Origin: Lachnospiraceae bacterium
GTDB lineage: Bacteria; Bacillota; Clostridia; Lachnospirales; Lachnospiraceae
Direction: 5' to 3'
DNA: 64,000 nt
NCBI GenBank assembly: GCA_017517305.1
Contig: JAFWZV010000015.1
Span: 107,489 to 171,488 of the forward strand
Made by a program: the position numbers and the translations under genes. Shown here piece by piece: positions 1 to 7,460 of this stretch (position 1 is its first letter; the number at the start of each line of letters is the position of its first letter). The notes below the pieces were generated by a model. The model searched no databases, was not told the origin of the DNA, and saw only the letters and a list, made by a program, of their open reading frames with translations.

Positions 1-54
1 AATATTATCATACAATGTACGTTTCACCAACTCATTTTTATTGCAGAATTTTTA

Positions 55-2658
55 TCATTTTTTAAGCTTTCTTCCAAGCTGTATAAGAAAGGTTGGCACA
101 AATGCCAGAATGACTATTGCTTTAAGCTGTCCTATTCCTAATTCTGATATGACAAATAGCTTACCTAAAATCGGAATCACCAGCACAAGTCCCAACAGTA
201 ACACACCAACTCCAAATGCATACAAGCTCCACTTGTTGCTGGTAAAACCAACCTCAAAGATAATCTTCTCACTTCTACAATTAAAGCCATGTAAAAGTCT
301 GGCTAATGTCAATGTGGCAAAGGCCATCGTGCTTGCTGTCATAGCAGATTTTTCATATCCCATATAAAAGGCAACAATAGTCACAATGGCTATAGGCAGT
401 GCATACATAACAAGCTTAGTAACAAAAGCTTTGGTCAAAAATCCCCGCTTCGGGTCTCTAGGCTTATTCTTAAGCAAGCTTCTATCTGTAGGCTCCATTC
501 CAATGGCTAAAGCTGGAAGGGAATCTGTAAGCAAATTGATAAATAATAGGTGCACCGGCTCAAATGGTGTTGGTAATGCAAAGATAGAGCAAAACAATAC
601 CACAAATATAGCCGCCAGATTACCAGATAATAAAAACAAAATTGCATTTAATATATTTCTGTACACATTTCGTCCGTTTAGCACCGCCTTAATAATAGTT
701 GCAAAGTTGTCATCAGATAAAATCATAGCTGAGGCATCCTTAGAAACTTCAGTTCCTGTAATTCCCATAGCAACACCTATATCTGCCTTTTTAAGGGCTG
801 GAGCATCGTTGACTCCATCACCGGTCATGGCAACTATTCTGCCCTTATTCTGCCATGCATCTACTATACGAATTTTATTCTCAGGAGACACTCTAGCATA
901 GACAGAAACCTTCTCTAAGATATCTGACAGCTCCCCATCTGTAAGATTATCCAGCTCCTGCCCTGTAAGCGCCAAATCTCCCTCTTCATATATACCTATT
1001 TGTCTGGCAATTGCTGTAGCAGTTACCTTGTGGTCACCTGTTATCATAACTGGCTTTATACCTGCCCTTTTTGCGTCAGCTACTGCCGCCATAGACTCCG
1101 GTCTTGGTGGGTCAACCATAGATGCAAGTCCTATGAAAGTGTAATTATTCTCCCCAGTAGTAATTAAGCTTTCTTCAGATGAAAGCTCTTTGTAAGCAAA
1201 GGCTAGTACTCTAAGACCACTTCTGGAAAACTCTTCATTTTGCTTTAGAATTTTCTCCTTATCCTGCTTAGTTATATCCCTTACACCCTGACTGGTCATA
1301 ATCCTCACAGTTCTATCCAACAGAACATCCAAAGCACCCTTAGTAAATACAGTTGGTACTCCATGTACCAAATATTTGCTACTCATAAGCTTTCTATCTG
1401 AGTCAAATGGTATCTCCTCAAGTCTCTCCATACTGTTACGAAAATACTCCTCATCGATTCCCTTTGCATCAAAGCAAGCCTCTCTGGCCATAGTAAGAAG
1501 ACAGTACTCTGTAGGATCTCCGATTCCCTTTCCGTCCCTAAGTGAGGAATCATTGTTAAGCATTGCATTATATAAAAAGTATCTGTGAATTGATTTCCCC
1601 AAATCAAGCTCCACAGGCATAATGCATTCTCCATCCATATAAAGCTCCTGAACAGTCATCTTGTTCTGAGTAAGGGTACCTGTCTTATCAGAGCATATAA
1701 CTGACACTGAGCCTAAGGATTCCACTGCCTTTAGCTCCTTAATTATGGCGTTTTCCGTTGCCATCTTTCTGGTTCCCATAGCCTGAACTATGGTTACGAT
1801 TGAGCTTAGCGCCTCCGGTATAGCTGCAACCGCCAGTGCTACTGCAAACATTAGCGAATCAAGAATAGGCTCCCCCTGCCATAATCTGATTCCAAATACA
1901 ACGCCACTGATTATCATTATGATAATAGCCAGCTTCTTGCCGAAATCATCTAAGCTTTTCTGTAGTGGCGTCTTCTTCTGACTTGTAAGATTCATAAGAC
2001 GCGCAATCTTACCCATCTCCGTATCCATTCCTGTAGCAGTAACCAAAACAGTAGCTCTGCCATAGGTTACAAGGCTTCCGGAGTACACCATATTTACTCT
2101 GTCTCCAAGAGGCATATCTTCCCAAATTTCTATGTCCTTCTTGTCAACATTTAAGGATTCTCCTGTAAGGGAGCTCTCATTCACCTGCAATGAATAGTTA
2201 TTAATGATTCTTCCATCAGCCACAATCATATCTCCTGCCTCAAGAAGTACCAAATCCCCTTTAACTACATTCTTAGATTCAATCTCCCGCTTCACCCCAT
2301 CACGAAGAACCTTTACGTGAGGTGAGGACAAGGCTTTAAGAGATTCCAATGATTTCTCAGCCTTAACATACTGCACAGTACCTAAGATTGAATTAAGTAT
2401 TATAACAGCAAATATTACTATGGTGCTCTCCACGTTCCCTGATATCATGGATATCACCGCTGCCACTATAAGAATAACAACCAATAGGTCTGCAAACTGT
2501 CCTAGAAATACAGACATCACACTTTTTCTCTTGGTTTCTTCTAGTACATTTTCCCCATCTGTCTTTAGCTTTTCAAGAGCACGCTTAGTAGTCAGGCCTG
2601 TTTTTGTATCGATTCCACTAAGCAGCTCTTCTTTAGTAATCTGATAAGCTTCTCTCAT
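55..2658 (-). CDS. P2-type cation-transporting ATPase, probable Mn2+/Ca2+ exporter
   Basis: A P-type ATPase of about 867 residues that should move divalent cations across the cytoplasmic membrane using ATP. Visible marks are the actuator TGES (about residue 165), the phosphorylation motif DKTGTLT (about 325), the hinge MTGDGVNDAPALKKADIG, a helix-4 PEAL motif and an M6 segment with NLLTDSLPALAIGMEP, all typical of the PMR1/PacL-like P2A branch. An upstream in-frame ATG at 2688 would overlap the ribosome binding site; the ATG at 2658 follows an AGGAAGGAG and gives MREAYQITKEE, so that start is preferred. The Mn2+ riboswitch directly upstream points to manganese as a physiological substrate, as for Lactococcus yoaB; Ca2+ remains possible. 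Length is normal for the family. Confidence 0.93.
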   Translation of the reverse strand: MREAYQITKEELLSGIDTKTGLTTKRALEKLKTDGENVLEETKRKSVMSVFLGQFADLLVVILIVAAVISMISGNVESTIVIFAVIILNSILGTVQYVKAEKSLESLKALSSPHVKVLRDGVKREIESKNVVKGDLVLLEAGDMIVADGRIINNYSLQVNESSLTGESLNVDKKDIEIWEDMPLGDRVNMVYSGSLVTYGRATVLVTATGMDTEMGKIARLMNLTSQKKTPLQKSLDDFGKKLAIIIMIISGVVFGIRLWQGEPILDSLMFAVALAVAAIPEALSSIVTIVQAMGTRKMATENAIIKELKAVESLGSVSVICSDKTGTLTQNKMTVQELYMDGECIMPVELDLGKSIHRYFLYNAMLNNDSSLRDGKGIGDPTEYCLLTMAREACFDAKGIDEEYFRNSMERLEEIPFDSDRKLMSSKYLVHGVPTVFTKGALDVLLDRTVRIMTSQGVRDITKQDKEKILKQNEEFSRSGLRVLAFAYKELSSEESLITTGENNYTFIGLASMVDPPRPESMAAVADAKRAGIKPVMITGDHKVTATAIARQIGIYEEGDLALTGQELDNLTDGELSDILEKVSVYARVSPENKIRIVDAWQNKGRIVAMTGDGVNDAPALKKADIGVAMGITGTEVSKDASAMILSDDNFATIIKAVLNGRNVYRNILNAILFLLSGNLAAIFVVLFCSIFALPTPFEPVHLLFINLLTDSLPALAIGMEPTDRSLLKNKPRDPKRGFLTKAFVTKLVMYALPIAIVTIVAFYMGYEKSAMTASTMAFATLTLARLLHGFNCRSEKIIFEVGFTSNKWSLYAFGVGVLLLGLVLVIPILGKLFVISELGIGQLKAIVILAFVPTFLIQLGRKLKK

Positions 2659-2686
2659 AAAACATTTCTCCTTCCTAACATAGAAC

Positions 2687-2736
2687 AAAAAAGAAAAGAC
2701 CTTTGGCGCACTTCAATCAAAGTACGCCAAAAGTCT
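2687..2736 (-). terminator. Riboswitch-controlled intrinsic terminator
   Basis: Read on the minus strand, an 18-bp stem (AAGACUUUUGGCG... pairing with ...CGCCAAAGGUCUU, two G-U wobbles) closes a six-base loop and is followed by a U-rich tract. Its 5' arm contains CUUUUGG, which is also the 3' strand of the aptamer's closing helix. The two folds are therefore mutually exclusive, the layout of a transcriptional ON switch. Confidence 0.85.
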
Positions 2737-2845
2737 TGTTTGATAATTTATTATACATTCTATCACCCATTATCCGGTTCATATCCCTGAACGTGATGAC
2801 GAATAACGGGACACACTCATGTGTGCAACTACTCCCTTTTGGGTT
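2727..2845 (-). promoter_or_regulatory. yybP-ykoY (Mn2+-sensing) riboswitch
   Basis: On the minus strand the RNA reads CCCAAAAGGGAGUAG, then CGUCAUCACGUUC, GAACCGGAUAAUGG and finally CAAGACUUUUGG. These match the conserved blocks of the yybP-ykoY family (GGGGAGUAG, CGUCAAUACG, ACCGG, CAAGACCUUUCC). CCAAAAG and CUUUUGG pair to close the aptamer. Established knowledge: this family binds Mn2+ and often precedes P-type ATPases or other Mn2+ exporters. Sitting just before the ATPase and overlapping its terminator, it should allow expression when Mn2+ is high. Confidence 0.88.
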
Positions 2846-2884
2846 GAGATTTGCTCTATGTTTTGCATATCTTAACATAGAATA

Positions 2885-2913
2885 TGTATAAATGTAAATG
2901 AATATTCGGTGAA
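2885..2913 (-). promoter_or_regulatory. Candidate promoter of the riboswitch-ATPase unit
   Basis: On the minus strand TTCACC and TATACA are separated by exactly 17 bases, placing transcription start about 30 bases before the aptamer. The -35 is not a perfect consensus, so this is a reasonable but unproven assignment. Confidence 0.45.
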
Positions 2914-2970
2914 GATTTAGTAAAGGATTGTTGACATATCGTCACTATCCATCAACATTCTTCAAGCGTC

Positions 2971-3657
2971 TTATTCTCTCGACACTCCTATACAGGTTCC
3001 CACACATTCTACCTCTTCTAAATCCTTTAGGATGATATCCTCTCTATGTCCTGCCACACATCTTAGGATATATTTTCCGTCCTCATCCATAAACTTTCGG
3101 ATATATCCCACGCCGTCCCTAACGAAAACAGCACGCTCCCCATGGTCAGGGTATCTGTCTTCTATAAGTAGTATGTCACCCTTACAATATGCCGGTGCAT
3201 AAGAATTACTAACAATCTTTATAGCCACATAAGCATTAGGCTTTATAGTCTCAACCTCTATAACCTCGCTATCTGTGTAGGCAAAACCATGATTTACTCT
3301 ACCTGATGGAACAAGACATGGTATCTTGTGTTTATCAGTGTGTTCACGCTCATTCTTTGAAACTGTAGCCTCATGTCTTGCAGTAAGCGCTATAAGACTT
3401 TTTCCATGTCCACCACAAAGTCTGTAATATTGTAGCAGTTTTCTCTCCTCTGCTGTATGCTGACACTGTCCCATAAGACAGTTAACACTAATTCCAAATG
3501 CATTGGCTATGGCCAGTACTGTGGATACCTTAGGATCATTAGTCTTTCCATAATAAATATTCTTCACTGTCTCCACAGGAAGATTAGCCATATCAGCCAG
3601 TTGCTGAATGGTAATATTCTTAGATATCATTATGTCTCTAACTCTAGTACAAAGCAT
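2971..3657 (-). CDS. XRE-family repressor with S24 (LexA/CI-like) C-terminal domain
   Basis: A 228-residue regulator. Residues 5-62 form an XRE helix-turn-helix (ITIQQLADMANLPVETVKNI). Residues about 130-225 resemble the peptidase S24 fold: the serine position lies in SNSYAPAYCKGDILLIE and the lysine position in GYIRKF, the arrangement of LexA/CI-type proteins. No clear Ala-Gly or Cys-Gly cleavage site is visible between the domains, so self-cleavage is uncertain. It is divergent from a Spo0A C-terminal-domain gene, with a palindromic site in the shared intergenic region, and the start follows an AGGAGG. It probably represses itself and its neighbour; the inducing signal is unknown. Confidence 0.85.
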   Translation of the reverse strand: MLCTRVRDIMISKNITIQQLADMANLPVETVKNIYYGKTNDPKVSTVLAIANAFGISVNCLMGQCQHTAEERKLLQYYRLCGGHGKSLIALTARHEATVSKNEREHTDKHKIPCLVPSGRVNHGFAYTDSEVIEVETIKPNAYVAIKIVSNSYAPAYCKGDILLIEDRYPDHGERAVFVRDGVGYIRKFMDEDGKYILRCVAGHREDIILKDLEEVECVGTCIGVSRE

Positions 3658-3694
3658 AGCGTACCTCCTAAGTGTTCATTTTTGTGCTTATATG

Positions 3695-3717
3695 TTGACT
3701 GATGTCAAACTTGACAT
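3695..3717. promoter_or_regulatory. Overlapping palindromic operator between the divergent regulators
   Basis: TTGACTGATGTCAA (3695-3708) and ATGTCAAACTTGACAT (3702-3717) are overlapping inverted repeats built from the same TTGACAT half-site, and a further GTGACAT follows at 3724. Repeated dyads between a repressor gene and its divergent partner are the usual operator layout of CI/XRE regulators. Binding by the 2971-3657 product is inferred. Confidence 0.6.
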
Positions 3718-3813
3718 TTTATTGTGACATTTTTTTATCATAAAATGTTTTTTATAATATTTTCATTCTTCTTCCGACGTAATATGATTACATCACGAAA
3801 GGGGGAATCAATC

Positions 3814-4176
3814 ATGATTCAAGGAGAAATGTGTGCTGTTCAGGTTGATGACATTCAGGATGTCCTACTTGATATAGGAATTCCATCTAGCCTACTAGGC
3901 TTTATGTACATCACCTACGCGGAGCAGCTAGTGTTATCAGATCCAAGCTATATGAGAAAAATAACCAAGGGACTTTACAAGGATATTGCTGAGCAATTTA
4001 ATTCTACACCTACCAGAGTTGAGCGTTGTATCAGACACGCCATAGAGGTAGGATGTACTCAGGGCAATACTGAAAGCATCTACAGGTTATTTAGACACAG
4101 TGTAAATCCACTTAAGGGAACACCTACAAATGGTCAATTTATAGCAAGAGTTTATTATCACCTAGCCAACCGTTAA
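3814..4176 (+). CDS. Stand-alone Spo0A C-terminal DNA-binding domain protein
   Basis: A 120-residue protein that is almost entirely the effector domain of Spo0A. Recognisable blocks are DIGIPSSLLGFMYI, ITKGLYKDIAEQF, STPTRVERCIRHAIEVG and GTPTNGQFIARVYYHLA, matching the sigma-A activator and recognition-helix regions of the family (TASRVERAIRHAIEVAW and KPTNSEFIA in Bacillus). There is no receiver domain, so no phosphoryl-Asp control. The ATG at 3814 follows a GGGGG ribosome binding site; an in-frame ATG at 3724 would add an implausible AT-rich leader. It may bind 0A-box-like sites constitutively or compete with full-length Spo0A. Expression is probably governed by the divergent XRE-S24 repressor. 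Confidence 0.85.
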   Translation: MIQGEMCAVQVDDIQDVLLDIGIPSSLLGFMYITYAEQLVLSDPSYMRKITKGLYKDIAEQFNSTPTRVERCIRHAIEVGCTQGNTESIYRLFRHSVNPLKGTPTNGQFIARVYYHLANR

Positions 4177-4181
4177 TACAT

Positions 4182-4230
4182 AAAATAGAGAAGCTGTAAT
4201 GAAATATCATTATGGTTTCTCTATTTTATT
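4182..4230 (+). terminator. Intrinsic terminator of the Spo0A-C gene
   Basis: AAAATAGAGAA pairs with TTCTCTATTTT around a 22-24-base loop, starting six bases after the stop codon and ending in a T-rich stretch. Confidence 0.65.
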
Positions 4231-4446
4231 GCATATTAATATTCAATGTCAGCAGTGACACAACATTCACCTTTTATGGAGTGAATTTTACAGTAGTAAA
4301 CTTTTTTCGTCAATACTTTTTATTTTTTAAACTATATTTTTTACTGTTTTTTTGCCTGAAACTTGTGATTCATTGGCAAAAATGTAGCTTTACTTGATTT
4401 TTTAATTATTTCTACAGTTTTCGACAAAAATCAAATAATACAACTA
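4231..4446. other. AT-rich spacer without a recognisable gene
   Basis: Very AT-rich sequence between two terminators. One short plus-strand frame (from 4212) is open but lacks a ribosome binding site and codes mostly for Phe and Leu from T-runs, so it is not called. Nothing else is recognised. Confidence 0.5.
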
Positions 4447-4477
4447 AAAGCACAGTTCTAAACCAGAACTGTGCTTT
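4447..4477 (-). terminator. Intrinsic terminator downstream of the short RlmD-like gene
   Basis: AAAGCACAGTTC and GAACTGTGCTTT form a perfect 12-bp stem around a seven-base loop, with a T run on the minus-strand side. It lies about 95 bases beyond the stop of the methyltransferase gene. Confidence 0.7.
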
Positions 4478-4572
4478 ATCTTAGAATACTAACTGACTAC
4501 TTGTACAAATGTATAAGCTCTGTAGTAATTTCTTTTTCATCAACCCATAACTCACATTATGACCTCTCTCCA

Positions 4573-5763
4573 CTATATTCTCTCCAAAAGCACAATTGAT
4601 TCAATATGTTCAGTAAACGAGAACATATCGCACCCAACCATTCTCTCAACCTTATACTTACCACCCTTGGTCATGAACTTTAAATCCCTAGCCAAGGTAT
4701 CCGGTCCGCAGGATATATATACAACCCTCTTAGGGGCAAGCTTCATAACCGACGACATAAACGCCTGGTCACTTCCAGTTCTTGGAGGATCCATAAAAAC
4801 AGCATCCACCTTGGCGCCCTGCTCCGCCATCTGTACCATAAATTTTCCAGCATCATTATTATAGAAGCTTATATTCTTACATCCATTCAGCTTGGCATTA
4901 TTGATAGCATCACGTACCGCTTCCTTATTAAGCTCTACGCCTATAACCTCCTTAGCCCTGTCGCTTGCAACCATACCGATGGTTCCGATACCACAGTAGG
5001 CATCTAGCACTACTTCATCTCCAGTTAATCCTGCAAATTCTATAGCCTTCATATAAAGCTTTTCTGTTTGCTCAGGATTTACCTGATAGAAGCTGTTAGG
5101 AGATATTCTAAAACGTTTACCACATAGTACATCCTCTATAAATCCCTTGCCGTACATTACATTATTCCTGTCGCCAAGAACCATACTGGTATGCTTTTGG
5201 TTAATGTTTTGTACCACTGTAGTTATCTCAGGATGTATATTTCTTAGTGCCTTTACAAAGTTGTTCTTAGATGGAAATACCGGTGATGCCGTTACTAAAA
5301 CCACCATTATCTGTCCCGTCTTTCTTGCAGTTCGAATCATGACATGTTTAAGAAGCCCATAGCCTGTATCCTCGTTATGAGTTGTTATCTTAAATGACCT
5401 GACTAAATCTCTAATAGTACTCATAATCCTAGTTGCCTGCTGGTCCTCTATAAAGCAGCTTGTAACAGGTAGAATATTATGAGTTCCTTCCTCGTAGGTT
5501 CCCGATATAATCTCTCCGGATTTTTTTCTCTTAAATGCAGCATTAACCTTATTCCTATAATGGTAAGGGTTATCTGAGCCTATTATCGGCTCCATCTCCC
5601 CAAATCCTCCTAAGAGCTTTCTAAGCTCTTTATCCTTTAAGGCAAGCTGCTCCTCATAGGTTTTGTCAATGTACTGACAACCACCGCATTTATTTGAAAC
5701 GGGGCATTTGCTGTTACTTTTAAATTGTCTTTGCGCCTTTGTATTAGCATTTTGCTTCTTCAT
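4573..5763 (-). CDS. RlmD/TrmA-family RNA (uracil-C5)-methyltransferase, short form without TRAM
   Basis: A 396-residue SAM-dependent RNA m5U methyltransferase. Near the N-terminus CPVSNKCGGC supplies cysteines for the 4Fe-4S cluster of the RumA/RlmD branch. The SAM site reads VLDAYCGIGTIGM (about 245) and the catalytic region VYISCGPDTLARDL holds the nucleophilic Cys. The family normally starts with a TRAM domain; here that domain is absent, whereas the second copy at 48907-50442 has it. The target is probably a uridine of 23S rRNA, but which one is not readable from sequence. The gene is monocistronic, with an extended -10 promoter (TGTTATAAT) upstream. Confidence 0.9.
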   Translation of the reverse strand: MKKQNANTKAQRQFKSNSKCPVSNKCGGCQYIDKTYEEQLALKDKELRKLLGGFGEMEPIIGSDNPYHYRNKVNAAFKRKKSGEIISGTYEEGTHNILPVTSCFIEDQQATRIMSTIRDLVRSFKITTHNEDTGYGLLKHVMIRTARKTGQIMVVLVTASPVFPSKNNFVKALRNIHPEITTVVQNINQKHTSMVLGDRNNVMYGKGFIEDVLCGKRFRISPNSFYQVNPEQTEKLYMKAIEFAGLTGDEVVLDAYCGIGTIGMVASDRAKEVIGVELNKEAVRDAINNAKLNGCKNISFYNNDAGKFMVQMAEQGAKVDAVFMDPPRTGSDQAFMSSVMKLAPKRVVYISCGPDTLARDLKFMTKGGKYKVERMVGCDMFSFTEHIESIVLLERI

Positions 5764-5795
5764 AATCTATCATTGCCCTTCCATATACTTTTTAA

Positions 5796-5804
5796 ATTAT
5801 AACA
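5796..5804 (-). promoter_or_regulatory. Extended -10 promoter of the short RlmD-like gene
   Basis: TGTTATAAT on the minus strand is a perfect extended -10 element, about 35 bases before the start codon. No convincing -35 is seen, as is common for extended -10 promoters. Confidence 0.45.
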
Positions 5805-5881
5805 CACTTTCACAAATGTTTGATATAAATAATTATACTAAATCAATACTTTCCTATCGGTCTTTGTATAAAAATTATACT

Positions 5882-5930
5882 AAAAAAATTAAGGTCCTCC
5901 ACTCAGGACACCGTCCCTTGTGAAAGACCT
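5882..5930 (-). terminator. Strong intrinsic terminator after the 46-residue membrane protein gene
   Basis: On the minus strand AAGGTC and GACCTT enclose further pairing (TTCAC with GTGGA, GGGAC with GTCCT), followed by AATTTTTTT. It ends the transcript of the small gene at 6013-6153. Confidence 0.7.
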
Positions 5931-6012
5931 TTTGATGTGAAATATAAACTTTTTATCAATGAAATGCACTAGTGTCCTAGAACAAACCCATTCATTGCTA
6001 CGCCGCTTACCG

Positions 6013-6153
6013 CTACATGATCGCTTCGCCGTACTTAGCCTTGCGATATATCTTCTTAATTATTGTTGCAAACATAACTCCCACTATCATAACTATAGAG
6101 CCAATGCCTACAAATGCCTCAACTACAAACATAATCCAAATTAATATATCCAC
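6013..6153 (-). CDS. Small single-pass membrane protein (46 aa, GTG start)
   Basis: A 46-codon frame starting with GTG, nine bases after a perfect AGGAGG. It begins MDILIWIMFVVEAFVGIGSI, continues as one long hydrophobic helix to about residue 32 and ends in a basic tail, KKIYRKAKYGEAIM. The strong ribosome binding site, membrane-protein composition and downstream terminator support a real gene. No family is recognised. The product should be an N-out or N-in single-span peptide with a positively charged cytoplasmic tail. Confidence 0.55.
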   Translation of the reverse strand: MDILIWIMFVVEAFVGIGSIVMIVGVMFATIIKKIYRKAKYGEAIM

Positions 6154-6398
6154 CTTATTAATCCTCCTGTATATGTATATATATTAAATATTATTTCAAT
6201 ACAGTTCCTGATTATAATAAATATGAGAAATATTTCTATGGGTTTTAGGGTTCCTTTACCGCGTCTTTGCCAAAACAATTTTTTCTTAACTAATTCTTAA
6301 CCTGGCCCACATAACTATACACCAAAATGCAGAAACACTAAACAGCAAAATTCATATTATTTCAAAATCATAGTACTTACCTCATCAATTCATATCAA

Positions 6399-6433
6399 CA
6401 AAAAAGTGCTGTGAAATCCTCATTTCACAGCAC
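6399..6433 (-). terminator. Intrinsic terminator overlapping the end of a small membrane protein gene
   Basis: GTGCTGTGAAAT and ATTTCACAGCAC form a perfect 12-bp stem with a four-base loop and a TTTTTT tract on the minus strand. The upstream arm lies inside the last codons of the 6420 gene, so the stop codon falls in the loop. Confidence 0.85.
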
Positions 6434-6608
6434 CTGTATCTCTCCTAATCCATAGCTTGTATATTCCAATACCTACAAATACAGCCACCGCGGCACCCGT
6501 TCCTCTGGCCAACCATACATTCATAGGTGTAGTCTCTAGGATTTTACATACAAATGTTCCAATCCCGGAAGCTATGATATAAAACAATATATATTTTATG
6601 GTAATCAA
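6420..6608 (-). CDS. Small membrane protein with two predicted helices
   Basis: A short hydrophobic protein with helices at about residues 5-22 (YILFYIIASGIGTFVC) and 38-53 (GTGAAVAVFVGIGIYKLW), ending in RRDTGAVK. Two starts are possible. The ATG at 6617 directly abuts AGGAAGG, leaving no spacer; the in-frame TTG at 6608 has the ideal nine-base spacing and is preferred, giving 62 residues. No family is recognised. It lies next to another small membrane protein gene on the same strand, each with its own terminator. Function unknown. Confidence 0.6.
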   Translation of the reverse strand: MITIKYILFYIIASGIGTFVCKILETTPMNVWLARGTGAAVAVFVGIGIYKLWIRRDTGAVK

Positions 6609-6699
6609 ATAATTCATCCTTCCTGCATAGTATTTCCATTTACTATTATATGCAAATTGGGTATGAATTATTACTTATATTTAGTCGTAACAAAACACA

Positions 6700-7308
6700 C
6701 TACAAATTCGTGTGCTGTTTTTTTCTTCTAATATCGATAAAATCTATAAGTATTCTTACAGCTTCATCCACACCAATTCTACAAGCATTAATGGAAATAT
6801 CATAGTTTCTAGAGTCTCCCCATTTTAATTCGCAATATGGATTGTGATACTTCTTTCTTCGCTTATCTCCAGCTTTCATAATTTCAGCTGCCTTCTTTTT
6901 ATCACAGCCATGTTCCTTCATAAGACGACCTATCTTAGATTCCTCATCACCTAACACAAAGATAGATATAAGATTCTTGTTGTATTTTAGTATAGTCTCC
7001 GCACATCGACCTACAACCACAAATGAATCTCCCTTATCTGCTTTTTTCTTAAGGTAATCAAATTGTAGCTGTGCTACATTATGCTCCGGTGAACTGTTCA
7101 TACCCTTAACTGTTCTATATAATAATTTGTTATGATGTCCCTCATCATGTGGATGCAAATCATCATGCTTTAAGTTCTTTTCTCTGGCAATCTCCTCCAA
7201 GAGATTTCTATCGTACAGCTTAAGGTTATAATGCTCCGCTAATCTATCGGCTATCTCATGACCCCCACTGCCACATTCACGTCCTACTGATATAATAAGC
7301 TGCTCCAT
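6700..7308 (-). CDS. Cytidylate kinase-like protein
   Basis: A 202-residue P-loop protein of the cytidylate-kinase-like family. It opens with LIISVGRECGSGGHEIADRLAE, the variant P-loop of this group, then LKLYDRNLLEEIAREK. A conserved VVVGRCAETIL block and the lid-like RRKKYHN stretch follow. These proteins are distinct from the essential Cmk, and their substrate is generally not established. The start is preceded by GGGGG. It appears monocistronic between a small membrane protein gene and a transporter gene. Confidence 0.85.
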   Translation of the reverse strand: MEQLIISVGRECGSGGHEIADRLAEHYNLKLYDRNLLEEIAREKNLKHDDLHPHDEGHHNKLLYRTVKGMNSSPEHNVAQLQFDYLKKKADKGDSFVVVGRCAETILKYNKNLISIFVLGDEESKIGRLMKEHGCDKKKAAEIMKAGDKRRKKYHNPYCELKWGDSRNYDISINACRIGVDEAVRILIDFIDIRRKKQHTNL

Positions 7309-7460
7309 AGCTTCGTCCCCCTTATCTAATCTGCGTATTAAGATTTATTATCAATGTTAAATAATTTATAACCCACCTATAAGCTTATATATATTATATC
7401 AATGCTGAAATTTAAAGTCTACCAATTTATGTAAACTCACGCTTCAACTTTTGTATAATT

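Noticed and set aside
4212-4397. 61-residue plus-strand gene
   Set aside because: Phe/Leu-rich product of T-runs, no ribosome binding site, begins inside a terminator.
5959-6144. 61-residue plus-strand frame
   Set aside because: Antisense to the GTG-started small membrane protein gene, which has a perfect AGGAGG; the plus frame has none and a low-complexity His/Asn/Tyr end.
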